Source: Nemopilema nomurai | Taxonomy: Eukaryota; Cnidaria; Scyphozoa; Rhizostomeae; Rhizostomatidae | NCBI GenBank assembly: GCA_003864495.1 | Contig: ML133443.1 | Coordinates: 1-64,000 of the forward strand | DNA: 64,000 bases | Reading direction: 5' to 3' | Shown: piece after piece, positions 12,777-25,800 of the stretch | Layout: each line of letters begins with the position of its first letter | How positions within the stretch are numbered: the first letter of the stretch is position 1 | The notes under the pieces: generated by a model | Told to the model about the DNA's origin: nothing | The model's input: only the letters and a program-made list of their open reading frames with translations | The model's database searches: none | Program-made: the position numbers and the translations under genes

Positions 12777-14189
12777 TTAGTCCAAGACTATAGTTTTGCA
12801 GTAGTTTTCCATTATTCAGTCATATGGAGAAGTTTATTAAACACTAAATGAGGTATGCATATCTAAAATAATTTTTCAAAGAGAAAAGAAATAGACTTTG
12901 AATGATTTTTCACTTCAACAAAAACTCCCTATCTTTGGATTTTCCTTTTTTCTAATTCGTATGATTAAGTTTTGCAACATAAATCAAAAATCAGTGTGAA
13001 TTGAATATTGAATGCAAAATTGTAAATTGGATGCGTCCTGGGTGAGCTTTCAAAAAAAATTACTTTTTTGAAGGGAGACTCTGAGGTGTGCAATCGGAGT
13101 TGAATTATCTTTTCGTAGTGCTTTGAAAATAGTTTTTTGGTCAAGATTTTTGGCGAAGACTTTAATTGCACTATCGACTAGGTCAAGGTTACACACGTCA
13201 GAATTTTGAATTTGTTTCCTTTACTCAGCGGCAGTTAATTAGTCTGTACAATCATTTATGAATTAAGTGGAGAGTGGAAGCCCAGAACTGATTCCAGCAA
13301 TACTCCACTTTAAGGCTTAAGTCTCTGCAAGTCATTACACACTTTTCTTCCATCAAAACAACCTGTATCCTTGAAAAAAAGAGTTTAGAGGTCAGCTTTT
13401 TGCGTTTTGCCTCAGTCGAACTGACCATTGAAATGAAACGACTTTCTTGAAGAATTTGATCAATTACGTAAATCTTTATAGGTTGTTTTGGCTATTCCAT
13501 GGAAACATTTGTCTACCAGGTTTGGTCAGAGATTAGGAGTATGATTTTAGAGATTCGTGAGAACTTGCAACACTACGTGGACCTGCTACTCAAGAAGAGT
13601 TTAAATTTGATATGATAGTGTGCGGTATCTTCTATTTTACACGCAAGGATAGATCGAAGCACTTCTAGCAAAGCGGCAAAGATCAAGCAGCTTTTCTACA
13701 CGTGCAGAAATTATGTGCCCCCTTTTCCCAGGAACAGCAGCGAACAGGAAGTGATTAATTGCTCAGGCATAGGTTAGGAGGAAGTTTATTTATCATCCTA
13801 TAGTGAATGAGTGTGAAAATACCTTCTTTAAATGAACATTTTCTACAATAATGGACTATTTGAATCTATATGTATCCGCGCCTTGATTGGGAATCCAGGC
13901 TTTTCCTGACCATGATATCTTCCAGTCAAAATCTAACCGTGGCTGGCCTAAAACAATCAGAATTTGACCAGATTGGAGTGACTGAGAAAATTCCAGTTGT
14001 GTAGTTGATGAAAACTGTATGTACAAATGCACAGGTTAACTTAAACCAATACTGTTTACAAGAAAATTTACAAAAGTTTAAGCTACTCTGTGTCTGCATT
14101 AGTATTTAATAGTATTTTGACTTTGCTGCAGAGGCAAACGAAAAACATTCATATAAAATTTAATAAAAGAGCAACACTTTGTATATCTT
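12777..14189. other. Intergenic, convergent 3' ends
   Basis: This spacer of about 1.4 kb lies between the stop codons of TRAPPC9 (+) and Smoothened (-). It should hold both 3' UTRs. A TTTATT near 13788 gives an AATAAA on the minus strand and is a candidate poly(A) signal for Smoothened. No ORF of interest is present. Confidence 0.6.
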
Positions 14190-14985
14190 CTATTTAGGCC
14201 CGATGAACGTTTCGTGAAAGAACCGCAGCGGAGTCTGGGCCTCGTTTGCGTCACTGTTTTTAACTCCATCATGAATCTGCCTCGCCTGATTGGCATCGGA
14301 AGCATCGCTCCATCTCGCTGGGCTTTTTTGGCGCAGTTCGTTCTTCAATGGAGGCAAATACGCACTGCTGCTATTTCCCGCAGCACTTTTTAATGAAAAC
14401 GTTTCAGCGTCTGAATGTGAAATTGTGGCCACCTTGCTATTTGCTCTACTGAGCCGAATTTTTTTGCGTTTCCCCTTCGTCACGCGTCCAGGTTTCGAGT
14501 CCTTTTGTCCCGGCACTTCGACGTCTTCGCCAAGGCGAATGACTCGCAGGTTTTTCGACTGCTCGGCTTTGCGGCCCTTCGTGGGCACGTGTAGCTGTGG
14601 CTGAACCGACCACAGATGCCCGAACGCCATTCCGAATTCACTGCCATTGGTAGCTGTGGTCTGCATGCTGGAGCGACGAAGGCGCAGTTTCCCTTGCGAG
14701 GACGTGGTTAAAATTGACTCTATGCTCAGCAAAGACCGCCTTCGACCGTCTGGCTGGCGTATTGTCATCGGGGTAGGCCCCAGTTCGAGGTTATTCTGCT
14801 TTGCATTGACCCCAGAAGCTGATTTCATCTTCGAACGGATTTCGTCAATGAAACCGGAGACAAATGACGAAATTTGAAGCTTGCTACTTTGCTTTGAAAT
14901 AACTGATGCAAGTGAGCCTCGTTTCGCCCTTGTTCCCATGGGTACAGCGAAAGCAACCGCTGGCATCACCTGCTCCATCAAAGGA
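14190..14985 (-). CDS. SMO: Smoothened last exon: cytoplasmic C-tail
   Basis: The final exon follows a TCTAG acceptor and enters at phase 2, matching exon 8 in its unshifted frame. It encodes about 264 tail residues, rich in Ser, Lys and Arg, with no membrane segment. Three basic-Ser clusters are visible: KRGSLASVIS (14921-14892), RRRSLLSIES (14744-14715) and RRSSMQTT (14678-14655). A basic GKRKKIRLSR stretch lies further on. The tail lacks the KMIAKAFSKRHELL-type segment I associate with vertebrate SMO just after TM7. The family identity of this exon rests on gene position and phase rather than on conserved sequence. Confidence 0.75.
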
Positions 14986-17900
14986 CTAGACGTAAACAGA
15001 AAGGGTTATGTTAGCCAACTGGCGTTTCTACTATAACAACGTAAGTTAAGAAAGTAGTTTACGACACTTCAGCAAAAAACGTCCTGGGACAACTTTCTTT
15101 TTAACGATGCTTGAATTTCTCCTCTTCTTCATAAGCTTTTATTGTGCATATAATATTTACAAACTTCGAATTGGCAGCCAATCATTTCAATGAAACCAGC
15201 CAGCTTGAGAGGAAATTTCGTCTGACTGGCTTGGTATGATCCAATCAGAATCTTCTATCCCCCTAATTTATCATCATACGGAGAAACATTTGTAAAAACC
15301 TATAATGAAACATCGTTAAAAAGGAATGATAAACGCGCGTTGCAATGGAAAACAGAGAACAAGACTTCAGCATTCTTCAATTCAAACGATTTTCATAGAA
15401 TATATGTCATTTGCTTGACACTCGAAACTGACCATGAAAAGTGGAGAACGGTAATAGCAAATATTGATTCACATTGGATGTAATAAAAACTTACGCAATC
15501 CTCCTTTTATTCCTTCTAGCATTGAAACTATTCTGAATTCTCTTCTTAACATCAAACCCTCGAAACCTAGAAGTCAGATAATAATCTTCATTGAAGAATA
15601 ATCTCTAAGCAAAAGAACAATCTCTTTCTATAGCTTTAGTTTTACATAATATTGTACATTAGTTAGGCTAGTACATTTTCTTTGTTATATTATTAGTGCT
15701 TATTTTGATCTTTTAAACAGATCAGGTTGAAAAACATACATATGTATGAACCTTTAACCTGTATAAATATAATAAATGAAATGAAAATGGTTAGAAAGAA
15801 GGCCACCTACAAAAAGCAACAGCAACATATAATGGCGGGGGCACTGCGGGGGAGACTTAAGCACGTGACCAAGGGTTGCCCTTAATGAAACCGATGGTCC
15901 CACAGGGAAAACCTCTGTTTGGAGTGAGTTGTTTGGAGAGTGGTGCGATTTCAAGCTCCCTTGGGGCAATGGTTGCTCTATTTTGAGCCAAACAAACAAA
16001 AATGCAATGGTAAAAGCAGCTTCTGGAGCTGCCATTCAGATTGAACAGAAGGCCAGTTCGAAACGCAGTGTATATCGAGGAAGAGCATCTGTTCAAACTA
16101 AAGAAGGTATTTGGTCGACTTGACTTTAGCTGCTGCATTTTGTGATATCGCTCGATGAGCTTCATAGTAAACATATGTCTCAGTTGTTTCGGTTATTTTC
16201 TCCGATTGCATTTACATTTTTTGACTGTTATTCAAGATTTTTTAGGCTCTTCAGAAACGTTTGCTTTGGCACCTAAACAGGTACCAGTCGGGTAAGAGAG
16301 CCTTCCAAGAGATGTTAGGCTAGTTGCTATGGCAGACAGCATTCTTAAAAGTGCTGCCAAACTTATAAAATAGAGGGAATATTTAGCGAGGCACAAGCCC
16401 AGCGGCATGACGTCATCAAATGCGCTGCAAACTACACAAGGTACGAAGCACCCAGTGAGGTGTGTGCATACCTGGTCCATGCCTTTTTCCAGGTCTTCAG
16501 CGTCGCTTTGGTCCAACTCCACGTGACGTGCTAACGGTGATACTTGCACCAAACACCGAAATGACCTGCAGCTGAACCAGTGCAACGCTGAGTCTGTCTT
16601 CGATCAAACACTTCTGTTCCATGGCACCTTTCGAGTGCCTTTTTGCTGCCTTGCACCTGTATATCAAAAGAGTCATTGCAATAGGGTGCCAATCTATTGT
16701 GAGTGAGGCACTTAAAAATACTTGCACAATTGCCTTCACGTCATCTTATACGCCTGATGATGATGAAGAAAATATGCCAGAAAAGGATAAACAATGTAGC
16801 TTATTGACACACTCAATCCATTTATCCGGAAAATTAGTTAGAGCATTCAAATATTCTGAGACCGTAAAAGCAACTTAGAAAGTAGAAGAGGGTCATGGCC
16901 CTCCACTTTTTGTAGAGCAAGGTGCTTTTAAAGCAATGCAAAAAGTTATTCCTTTACAAATAAAAAGGAATGAGATCAAATACACTGCAGTGCTTTGTAG
17001 AAGAATCCCAAGAATGATGACATGCTGAAATAAGGTTCCTTGCCACCAACCATGGTAACGACCTAAGCCCTCAATTTGGCCCCTCAAATCACCGGCTCTG
17101 ATAAGAATATGAATTTTATAACAAGTGCTAAGCATAAAACTTCTAGCTTCTCGTGAACACACCTTACAAATTCCATCAGACTACGATGCATTAACGATCC
17201 GATCTTTGCTTCTTCTGCGTGACTCACTATTACGCTGATAAAAAATATGCAGGAAAGCAACGAGAAGAAACCTGAAATAAAAAGACGTTAGTAAGCCCAT
17301 GCGCAATGAAATCGGCAAACAATGGTCAAGAATGGGAATTTTAACAGTGGCGTGTTTGCCCCCTTTAACACGAACTATCGATGATTACATGGTTCACTCG
17401 CGTGCGTATAGGGTTGTCGGGAGACAAAAAGGTTTTGTGACTTTTAACCAGATGTATATTCAACAGTTTATTTATAAGAAGCAAATTTACTGTAATCTAA
17501 ATCTTTCGTATTGAGCTTACCTATTCTGATAATTGTCTCCTTAATTTTGGTGGATGCTCTGCCGTTTAGGAAAGTCAGATTTTGTCCTTTGACTTTAAAC
17601 AAAATTACAGTCCCTGGAAATAAAATAACGTTTAGCAGATAAGATGCTAAAGTTAATTGAAAATAAAATATTTGGGTTTTTGAGTAGGCCTACCACATTA
17701 TTACAGCTAAAAGGAAACTTCTAAATTGCAGGCAGCAAATAAGTACAAAAATGCTTGATAATTCTGAGAACTAACTTTTGATTTACGTTTGTTAAGTTAT
17801 TTTGCTGAGGTATGCCTATGGTTCGCATCACATAATATCGACACACGGACGAGGAACAGAAAATCCTCAACTCTATTTAGTGTCTTATTTAACATCTATG

Positions 17901-20900
17901 TGTCTAAGTGTCATGCGCAAAGACCACAAGATAGACTAGCTCCCCCTGTGTCAAAAGCATTGAAGTTTTGCTTACCTCTTATCATGAATGCCTCTCCGAT
18001 CAAAAAAGAGATTCCAAATGGGACCAGGACAAAGGCACGCCTCATTGAATGGTTCTGTATTCCGACGAAGCAAATCCCAACGATTGAATCTCCGTCAACC
18101 TGAAAAATTTGAAAGTTTTGAAAAGCAGACGAAAAGGTTTGTTGAGTTTTGAGCAAGGCGGATTTGTCATTTCATTACAGGTGAACTCTGTCCCTTGCTC
18201 TTAGGCCTGCATACATACCCCGACTCAAATTGGATTTGTTTTTTGCTTGTTTGTTTGAGTTTATGACAACAGCACTACATCCTTGCTGTGATTGAAATTT
18301 CCCGCTAAAAACCGAGGGGCGAATCACTTCAAATAATCTCGTACACCTTTTGTAAAAATCCTATTGTTCTATCAAAAAAGTCCCTGGAAACAATCGCAGG
18401 CACAATCCTTTTCAAATGTCCAGCTAACTTGAGGTGAAGTAATCTGAAGCAAAGATTTGAGATGAAAAGTTTCAAGTGAGACATATTTACCTGTTCTAAG
18501 ACGAGGATCAAAATTGTCGAAATAACTGGAATCATCCATGATAGCACGTGAAAATATGTTTTCTTTCCAGACAGCTTGTCCTGCGTCGACCCAAGAGTTC
18601 TGAACGAGCTGTGCCAGGCATAGGAAAGCATGACGAACCACATTGTGCCAGCAAATGAGAAATAGTAAATGAGGATGAAGGAGAGCAGGCACCAGCCGTA
18701 GCCATCAGAACCACTCCTAAACGAGGTCAATACACGGTTAACACATTCGGTGTCAAGGGATAAACAACAAGGCTTCTGCTAATGATCGTATGTTAATAAA
18801 AACGACAATGATCTACAAATCAAGGTCCAATCAACGCATCAGATCTTGCAAAGTTACTTCCATAACCCCTCTGGATTGACTTGTGTCCACATACAACTGG
18901 GAGGCACACACCCTGTATCATTTCATTCTGAAAAGGATATCTTGATCTCCTTGATATTGGCCTCCATTCCAATTTCATTTGAAGGCGCACACAGAGGCTA
19001 TTGTCTTTTGTTGACCCGCTACGGCTTTCACTAGGTAACTAATAATCTACTACCACAACTACAACTTCTTAATCCACTACAGGGCCTTTTACTGATGCAC
19101 CTATTTTGCGATTAAGTTACAGAGCTTGCTCCTAAGGAGCTGTTTTGAAACGAGTGTAAGGTTACTGTGTGTGTTCCTCTTAGGACGGCGAAGATCGATT
19201 TGCAACCAAACTGGTGGCCTACACTAATGGGCCTAACCCTAAATTAATAGCACACTAGGGAGGCTTCTGTTATCTAAAATCATAAAATAGACAGACTAAC
19301 CAAAAATTGTTTCGAAAATACCCATAACAAACGGAGCTGTTTGGGAATACGACGTCACAATACACATCAGACAGAAAAGCGCTAACTAACGCAATGGAAA
19401 GCTAGCACTCTGTGTTCCACTCTATTTTTCATGAGCCTAAGATCGCACTCACTGGCTTTAAAAAGCTGGTATGAGAGAAGTGTCATCAACAGAGCGAATT
19501 GTATGAGTTAAAGAACACTTGTAGAGTTGCGTGGGAGTGGCGTACGTGCCTGTTTCCCAAATGCGACCCAGGTACTAAGGACACTTACCCTGGCTCTCCT
19601 ATGCGCCTTGTTCCATCCTGTCGACATGTTATTTTGGACCGCGTGTCACCGAGAAACTGCAGCAGCCAACCCATGGAACTCACGAAGAAGCACAAGTTCA
19701 TGAAGAATATTATTTTGGCGGGGTATTTATTCTGCGCTTTCCAATCAATTAAAAACGTGGCCTAAAATGATAAAACCAAAATAATATAATGCAAACAATG
19801 TTAGGCCCCCCCCATAAGCGTGAAGCAAGAAGGTTCTCTGAGAAAGCATTGCAACCTATACATGGGTGCAGTTATGATGCATTAGCTCAGGGAAAGCCAA
19901 CTGTTCTGGCTACTACACGTATCTCGAGCAAATATTTTCACTGGCATTTCCTAGTTGGCACAAAAAGCAAAGTATTAAAGGAGGCAAAACAGAATCGAAG
20001 CGACAGAATATTGAGGTAAGGCTACACACCACGCTGATGAGATTGCAAATCAAAGAGATTGTGCCTAAGACGGATATCGTTGTGTGAACTTGTTCATGTT
20101 CTTCTTCCGAATAAAAGTGGTTCCGACAATCCAGCCCACAATTTTTTATTCCATTGTACCAATTCTTCTTGTAACTCGTCTCTCTGAGAGGATGGAGACA
20201 TCGAAAAGATTGGTTGTTGATTGGGTTGAGCTAAAAGAAAACGAAGTGATTTAAAAAATTATTAGACACAACATCTCACAACCTCGCGCTCTCTCTCTGA
20301 AAGTTCACTTGCTTTTCGTTAGAGGACACCTAAACACTTAATTATTTCTAAATTCTGAAATCACAGATTTAAAACGTTTTTCCACGCTCCTTTTTTTGTA
20401 ATTCTTGTATTTCCAAAAATTATTGTTAAGATCTTCTAAGTGTGTTTGTCCATCAGCAGGCTCTGCTGGAATTTTCGAAAAAGATTTTCTTATAATATCT
20501 CAGAAACAACTGGTATTTTCATGACGTAAAGAGTCTTTGGGTGTGGCTGCAGTGCTTCAAAAATTCTTAAATGACACTTGAAATATGATCCATCAACTTT
20601 TCTCTAGATTCAAATATTGAAATGGTTTGTAAAAGAACAGTCTAATACAACATGAATCAGAGCATGAATAAGACGGAAGACAAATTGCGTCACCAAAAGT
20701 TGTAGTACAAGCATCTTTAAGACTTTTATAGCAGAGAGAAACGAGAGGGACTTTTCAAGCAAACATGCGTATTGTAGAAACAGCCAATTATTTATCCTAA
20801 TTGCTTTAAGTATATGTGCTTGCTTTTCGAGAATCTCTCTTCAATTTGGTGAAAGTTGGTCCCCAAGTACCACTGAAACGCCATAATGTTAAATCATTTT

Positions 20901-22859
20901 CTGGGATCACAAAGTCTGTCAGCACATGCTTTTATTTCGTTACCACTCTCCCGCGCTATGAAATCGCGGGACCCGCGTGCAAATGTGGATGCTTTGGATA
21001 GACTCATCTATTTTATAGCCTCTTTCTGGGAATATTTTGAAAAAACCGGCGATCTGGATAGAACTGGAGAAGTAAAATCTCATTCCTCTTGGATGCTACA
21101 TACCTTCTAGTGTAAAAAAAGCAAGCATTGTATTTAAGTGATAATTTAGTGCTTTGACCCTACCCCGAGTTTTCGAATAAGGCGAAGAAGGGCTAAGTTT
21201 CCAAAAACTTCACCAAACCAGGTTGGTAAAAATCACTGTGTACCACTTTCAGCCGCCTCATTGGCGATTAGACTTTAGCTAGGCCTCTCAAATACGTATG
21301 TATTCATCTGGGTGCCTTTCGAAACACCGGGCCTACTCTGAAGTGGTCGACACCTTCCTGTTTTTATCAACAAACACTTTTGGTCGAGCACCATGCAAAG
21401 TTCCCCTCATTTTTCCCTTCGGAACCGAATTGCATCAGAAGCGGAGCAACAACAATAAATGAAACACCAACAAATGCCTTGGGTTGAAAAACTCTAACCT
21501 AGTTTTTGTCTTAGTTTAAAACCAAGTCTCCTTCTGACTGAAGAGGGGCAAAAATAATCGAAAATTAACTAATCTAAGAGTCGATTGCGGATACTTTCCT
21601 AATCATATTCTGAAAGTATCATGGTATGAGTAGACAGTCTACAAGAAGGGTAATGTCTCATTTCTTGAAGCATAACACTTATCAGATCACTTTTATCTTA
21701 GATGCACTATCCGGTCTTTATGGACAGTGCGCTGAAAATTTTGGCAAATAACTTCGGTAAACAATTTTGGCAAACGGCTACCAATATAGGGCTCAATCGA
21801 TGGGCCATACCGTGTTCTAATGCCAAGGAGTTATAGGCCACTCGAGCCTGAATGGGAACAGCTGGGGCCTACCAATATCATTGTGTTCAAAAAACTGAAC
21901 AGGAGTATGTCCTACTTCTTTCACGGCTTACAACGTCTCCATTTTGGCCAGCGTGGTTTGTGGTTTTTCAAAGCTAAGGTTCCCTTGACGTAGGCCCTTG
22001 CTTCCCGGCATAAAATACCCAATTTGTTTCGCGCTTATCCCTAAATGGAGCACAAATTTAGCTGGTATGAAGAGTAAATGTTTTTCATGAAACAAAAATG
22101 CCATAGGATTGTTAGGGGGTGGGGATTCGCAAAGCCCTGCCTATCTATAATTTCAGACTCTCCATGTCCACTTTGGAGGTTTTATCTGCGGTTGTGAAGG
22201 TGCTGTCTCTACCTATGTCACAAACCAACCTGTTGTTGGGACAATTCTACAACTAGATTGCATGCTACCTTAGAGTAATATTGACAAAGTGTAAGACGCA
22301 TGCCGTAAGAGCGTTTCCAAATCTCTATTCTTTGCATGTTGCTCCGTGTTGCCGATGTTGACTTTCCTTATCTTTGCTTTACAAAAACCTTATCTGAAGA
22401 TGTTTACTGTCGATCATTAGAAAGATAGCTTCCCTACAGAAGACCCACCTGTTTACAACGAGTTGATGAATAATAATCGCAGTTCAGGACTTTAGGCCAG
22501 TTTCCCTCGTTAAAAAACGGTATCATCGTACAGGCGCTGTCACGTATCACGTTGCACAACGGCTTGCAAGGCAACATGATGGAGCCATTTGAACACTTTG
22601 GGAAGTAGGCATGGCACAAGAACGGTGCTATCATTTGCCAACAAGAGGGTATGGCTTTCAGTGGCTCCCATTTTCGCAATTCACTCCGTGCTGTCGTTTG
22701 GTTAACGGTGTTCACGAACGGCGGTAGGGCTGTCTCGTTGTAATCCAACTGAAGATTGAAGCACAATTTTTTTTCTAATTTCAAGCAACGAACAATCTCC
22801 GAGTCGGTCGTAGCTGTTAATGTTGACAAAAGCAGTAACAAAACAAATCCAGATATCAT
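14190..22859 (-). CDS. SMO: Smoothened, nine exons, frame broken in exon 8
   Basis: Exons in transcript order: 22859-22449, 20230-20030, 19761-19589, 18716-18491, 18099-17976, 17613-17521, 17271-17163, 16656-16472 and 14985-14190. All junctions are GT-AG and phases agree if the 5-bp duplication at 16521-16530 is discounted (770 residues). Exon 1 encodes a signal peptide and a Frizzled-type CRD with ten cysteines. Later exons match remembered Smoothened: YNGIKNCGLDC, ATFLIDW, FVMLSYAWHSSF, LSGKKTYFHVLSW, VDGDSIVGICFVG, VSHAEEA, VFGASITVS and WSWTKATL. Smoothened is the seven-pass transducer of Hedgehog signalling. The start is ATG 22859, directly before the hydrophobic segment. As sequenced, the duplication shifts exon 8 in TM7 and gives a stop at about codon 499, losing the end of TM7 and the whole tail. 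Everything else looks intact, which favours a recent allele or an assembly error over an old pseudogene. Confidence 0.92.
16521..16530 (-). other. SMO: 5-bp tandem duplication causing Smoothened frameshift
   Basis: The plus strand reads ACGTGACGTG (minus CACGTCACGT). Before it, the minus frame reads VFGASITVST; after it, the homologous continuation WSWTKATLKTWKKAW is in another frame. Removing one CACGT joins them exactly as in other Smoothened proteins and restores the phase at the exon 8 donor. With the duplication, the frame ends at the TGA at about 16497. Confidence 0.88.
20231..22448. other. Smoothened intron 1
   Basis: This 2.2-kb intron separates the CRD exon from the first membrane-segment exon. 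I see no ORF, repeat array or RNA gene in it. Confidence 0.6.
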
Positions 22860-25800
22860 TTCTAGTTTAAACAACGCCTTGGATGTTTCAGCCAGGGCAA
22901 ATTAGTTGAAATTTGACAACACGCTCCCCTTCATGGTATCAAATTGTGTCTACATGGCGATGGCAGGAGAGGTGCTGAAATATTCTCACAGCGTGAAATA
23001 ATCACAATGTATTGTCAGGGTCAAGAGTGACGGGTCATCAATCGACAAATATTGACTAGTCTTTTTATTCTGGGATTGCCGTCGACAAAAAGTGATAATG
23101 TAATACACAACGCGAACCTTCTTTTAAACGTTGTGGTTTTGAATTTTTCAAGAAATGAATCTTCGGAACTGTCGCAGGAAACATTTCTGGCCTAAAATTT
23201 CATTGGCTCAAATTACAAGCTATTAAGCTCTTCTAAGCAGGTATCAAATCCTTGGAGACAGAGGTCTACCAGATACTCTCAGGGGCCACTCAACATCTAC
23301 CCAAGGTTAACCATGGGGCAGTTCCCCTATCATTGAGGGGTTCACTCTGCTAAGAAATTTACTTTGATTATCCCGGAAGCTTCTGGGCGTTTAATTGCGC
23401 GCTTTGTGAGTAAAAACCGCCTTGAGGACGCTCTTTTTCATATGTGCAAGCTTATTTTGGCAGCAGCCTAAAAACTGGTCAAAACTTAGAAGCAAATAAA
23501 AAACATGCCATGTTTGATATACAGTGGAAAAACATATTCCTTCATTTACTTTCTTAACGGTGTTGCGTCCGGCGCGACCTGTGATATCCGGATCACAGAG
23601 TTTAAGCAAAGGTGGCGGTATCATTAGCCCCGAGTCTGGTTCTCCCGACTTTTGTCAGGTGTCGGGTGTGAGGAGTCTGATGCACTTCAGCGGAGCATCA
23701 ACAAATATTTACAAGTATAGTTCTAAATGGATGCAATTTTCTCCTCGATATGATCCATGTTGGCAAATGTCATCATTATATGTCATTACACTATATATTA
23801 TAATATGTCATTATTATAGTTATAACAATCAATAGTCATCCTTAAAGATGAAAGTATTAGATTGAAATCAGGACGCTTTCTGACATTGAATCCCTCACGT
23901 TTGAATTTTTAGGTCAGGCAATTTGGATGTGCTGGTGGCCTAGCCCACAAAAACTGTCCACGAGCTAATTCAATGACTTTTCGAGATCGTAAAAAGATCT
24001 GTTATCAAAAGAAATGCTAAAGTTAACTTTCAAATTCCAGATTAATAGTAAGGATTTGAATAATAGTCTTGAATGTCAAACAAGTTACTTTTTGACCTTA
24101 GAAATCTACAAACTGAATGCACAGCAACACAGCAACATAGACTTCTGCTAAAATAATACCCTTGCAAAACTCTACAAAACAAGGCATTCATTTTCATAGC
24201 AAATTCTTTATGTCATATACATGTCATTCATCATGGGACAAAGCGCTAAACTTGCCCTTAAAACCAACACTAGCAATAAATCATCAATTTTTTTGTCTGT
24301 GACGCCTCTTCTAAACTTTAAAATTTTTGTCACACAAAGGTCCCTCCATGTGAAGGGCACATCCTTAATCAGAGCAATCCCAGTTCTAAAGAAAATGTTT
24401 CATCTACGACAAACGGTTTCATTTTCTCTCGCGTATACCATGCCGTGCTCGTGAGTGGAAGTTTATATCAAGCACCAAAACGAGGCTTAAATGCGCCTTT
24501 ACGTCATCATCGCCAGAATTTCCAGAAGTCTTTAAATGCAGTGTTTTACGGATGTGTCATGAGCAAGTAAATAAACACTTTAACTTTTAATTAAAAAGCA
24601 TTGATTGGAATTCAGAGCTTGGATTAGGCCGAAGTGCCGGCGTTGCCTTGTTTCACCACAAGGAAAATAGCGGGCAGCGGAATATTAATCAATGCCTAGC
24701 CATGTTGCTCAGAAGACTCTTTGACGTAATACATACATGACGGTGTTGTTAAAAGGTCGTCATTTATACTCACTATATTTACTTTGGAGGATTTACCAAG
24801 CCCTCTCAAAGAAAAGATGTTTGATTATATGTTGTACGACGATGACGTCACTTGCTTCTTTACCAATGTTGTTGACAAAATGACAGCTTTCAAGATGGGT
24901 GAGCAAAAAGATGGTTGTTTTCACGGTGGGCCAATGAGTGCTGCGAATTTTCAAATCTGTATCACTAGCAACTTTGTTTACTGCGATGGTTATTATATAG
25001 GAACAATATTGAGTGGTTTTCATTTTGCACGTAGCCAATGAATGTAGGAAATTCATTGTTATATTTCAAAGTTTGTAATGAACTGAAACAGTTGAAATTG
25101 TTGACAATTGATTTTGTTGGTAAATCATTTTAAAATGCATCACAATTTTTTTCACTGCAAGAAAAGACACAGGTAAATGTAAGCAACTTGAAGCACGTTT
25201 ATCTCTCGGCTAAGTCTATCCTTTGAAAGGAGCACCTATAATGAAAAGGCTACTCGGAATCACAGACATCAAAGTCATGAAAAGATCATCTCTGTAATCC
25301 CTTAGTCTAAATACTTGGATTTCTTCTGTTGCTATCAAGATCTGCGTCGATATTTAAAAAATCTGCAGAAACGGTGTTCGAAGCTTATCAGCTTATATTT
25401 TGATATTCTTGTTTACACAATGCTAGCAATATTCTTTATCAAAAGCTCTGACTACGATTCAGCTATGATTATCAAGGGACGTGTTGTAATAGAATGTTAA
25501 ATATTTGTGTGTTACAATGCCATTGGCAATATAATACTGAATTATCAAGAATTTTATGAAAGCGGATTGTATGGAAATAAATTCTTTGCGGAAAGGAAAG
25601 CTTTTTAGTATCGTAAATTCCAGTTATTGTTTCGTGTGAGAAAAGTTCATCAAATCTCAGCTTTAAAGCCTTCTGAGAGTTGAAAAGGTCACAATTTTCA
25701 AAAATGCGCTCATCTATTTCTTTCCCTCCTGGATGAGGTACGGGGCTCAAGTATATATACTGAACTAAAAGCAATAGACATACGTAAATGAAACGGTAAA

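Noticed and set aside
14290..14877. Plus-strand ORFs opposite the Smoothened tail
   Set aside because: Antisense shadows of the tail exon.
15754..16174. Overlapping ORFs on both strands in Smoothened intron 8
   Set aside because: None matches the Smoothened tail, no phase fits between exons 8 and 9, and exon 8 already joins 14985 in phase.
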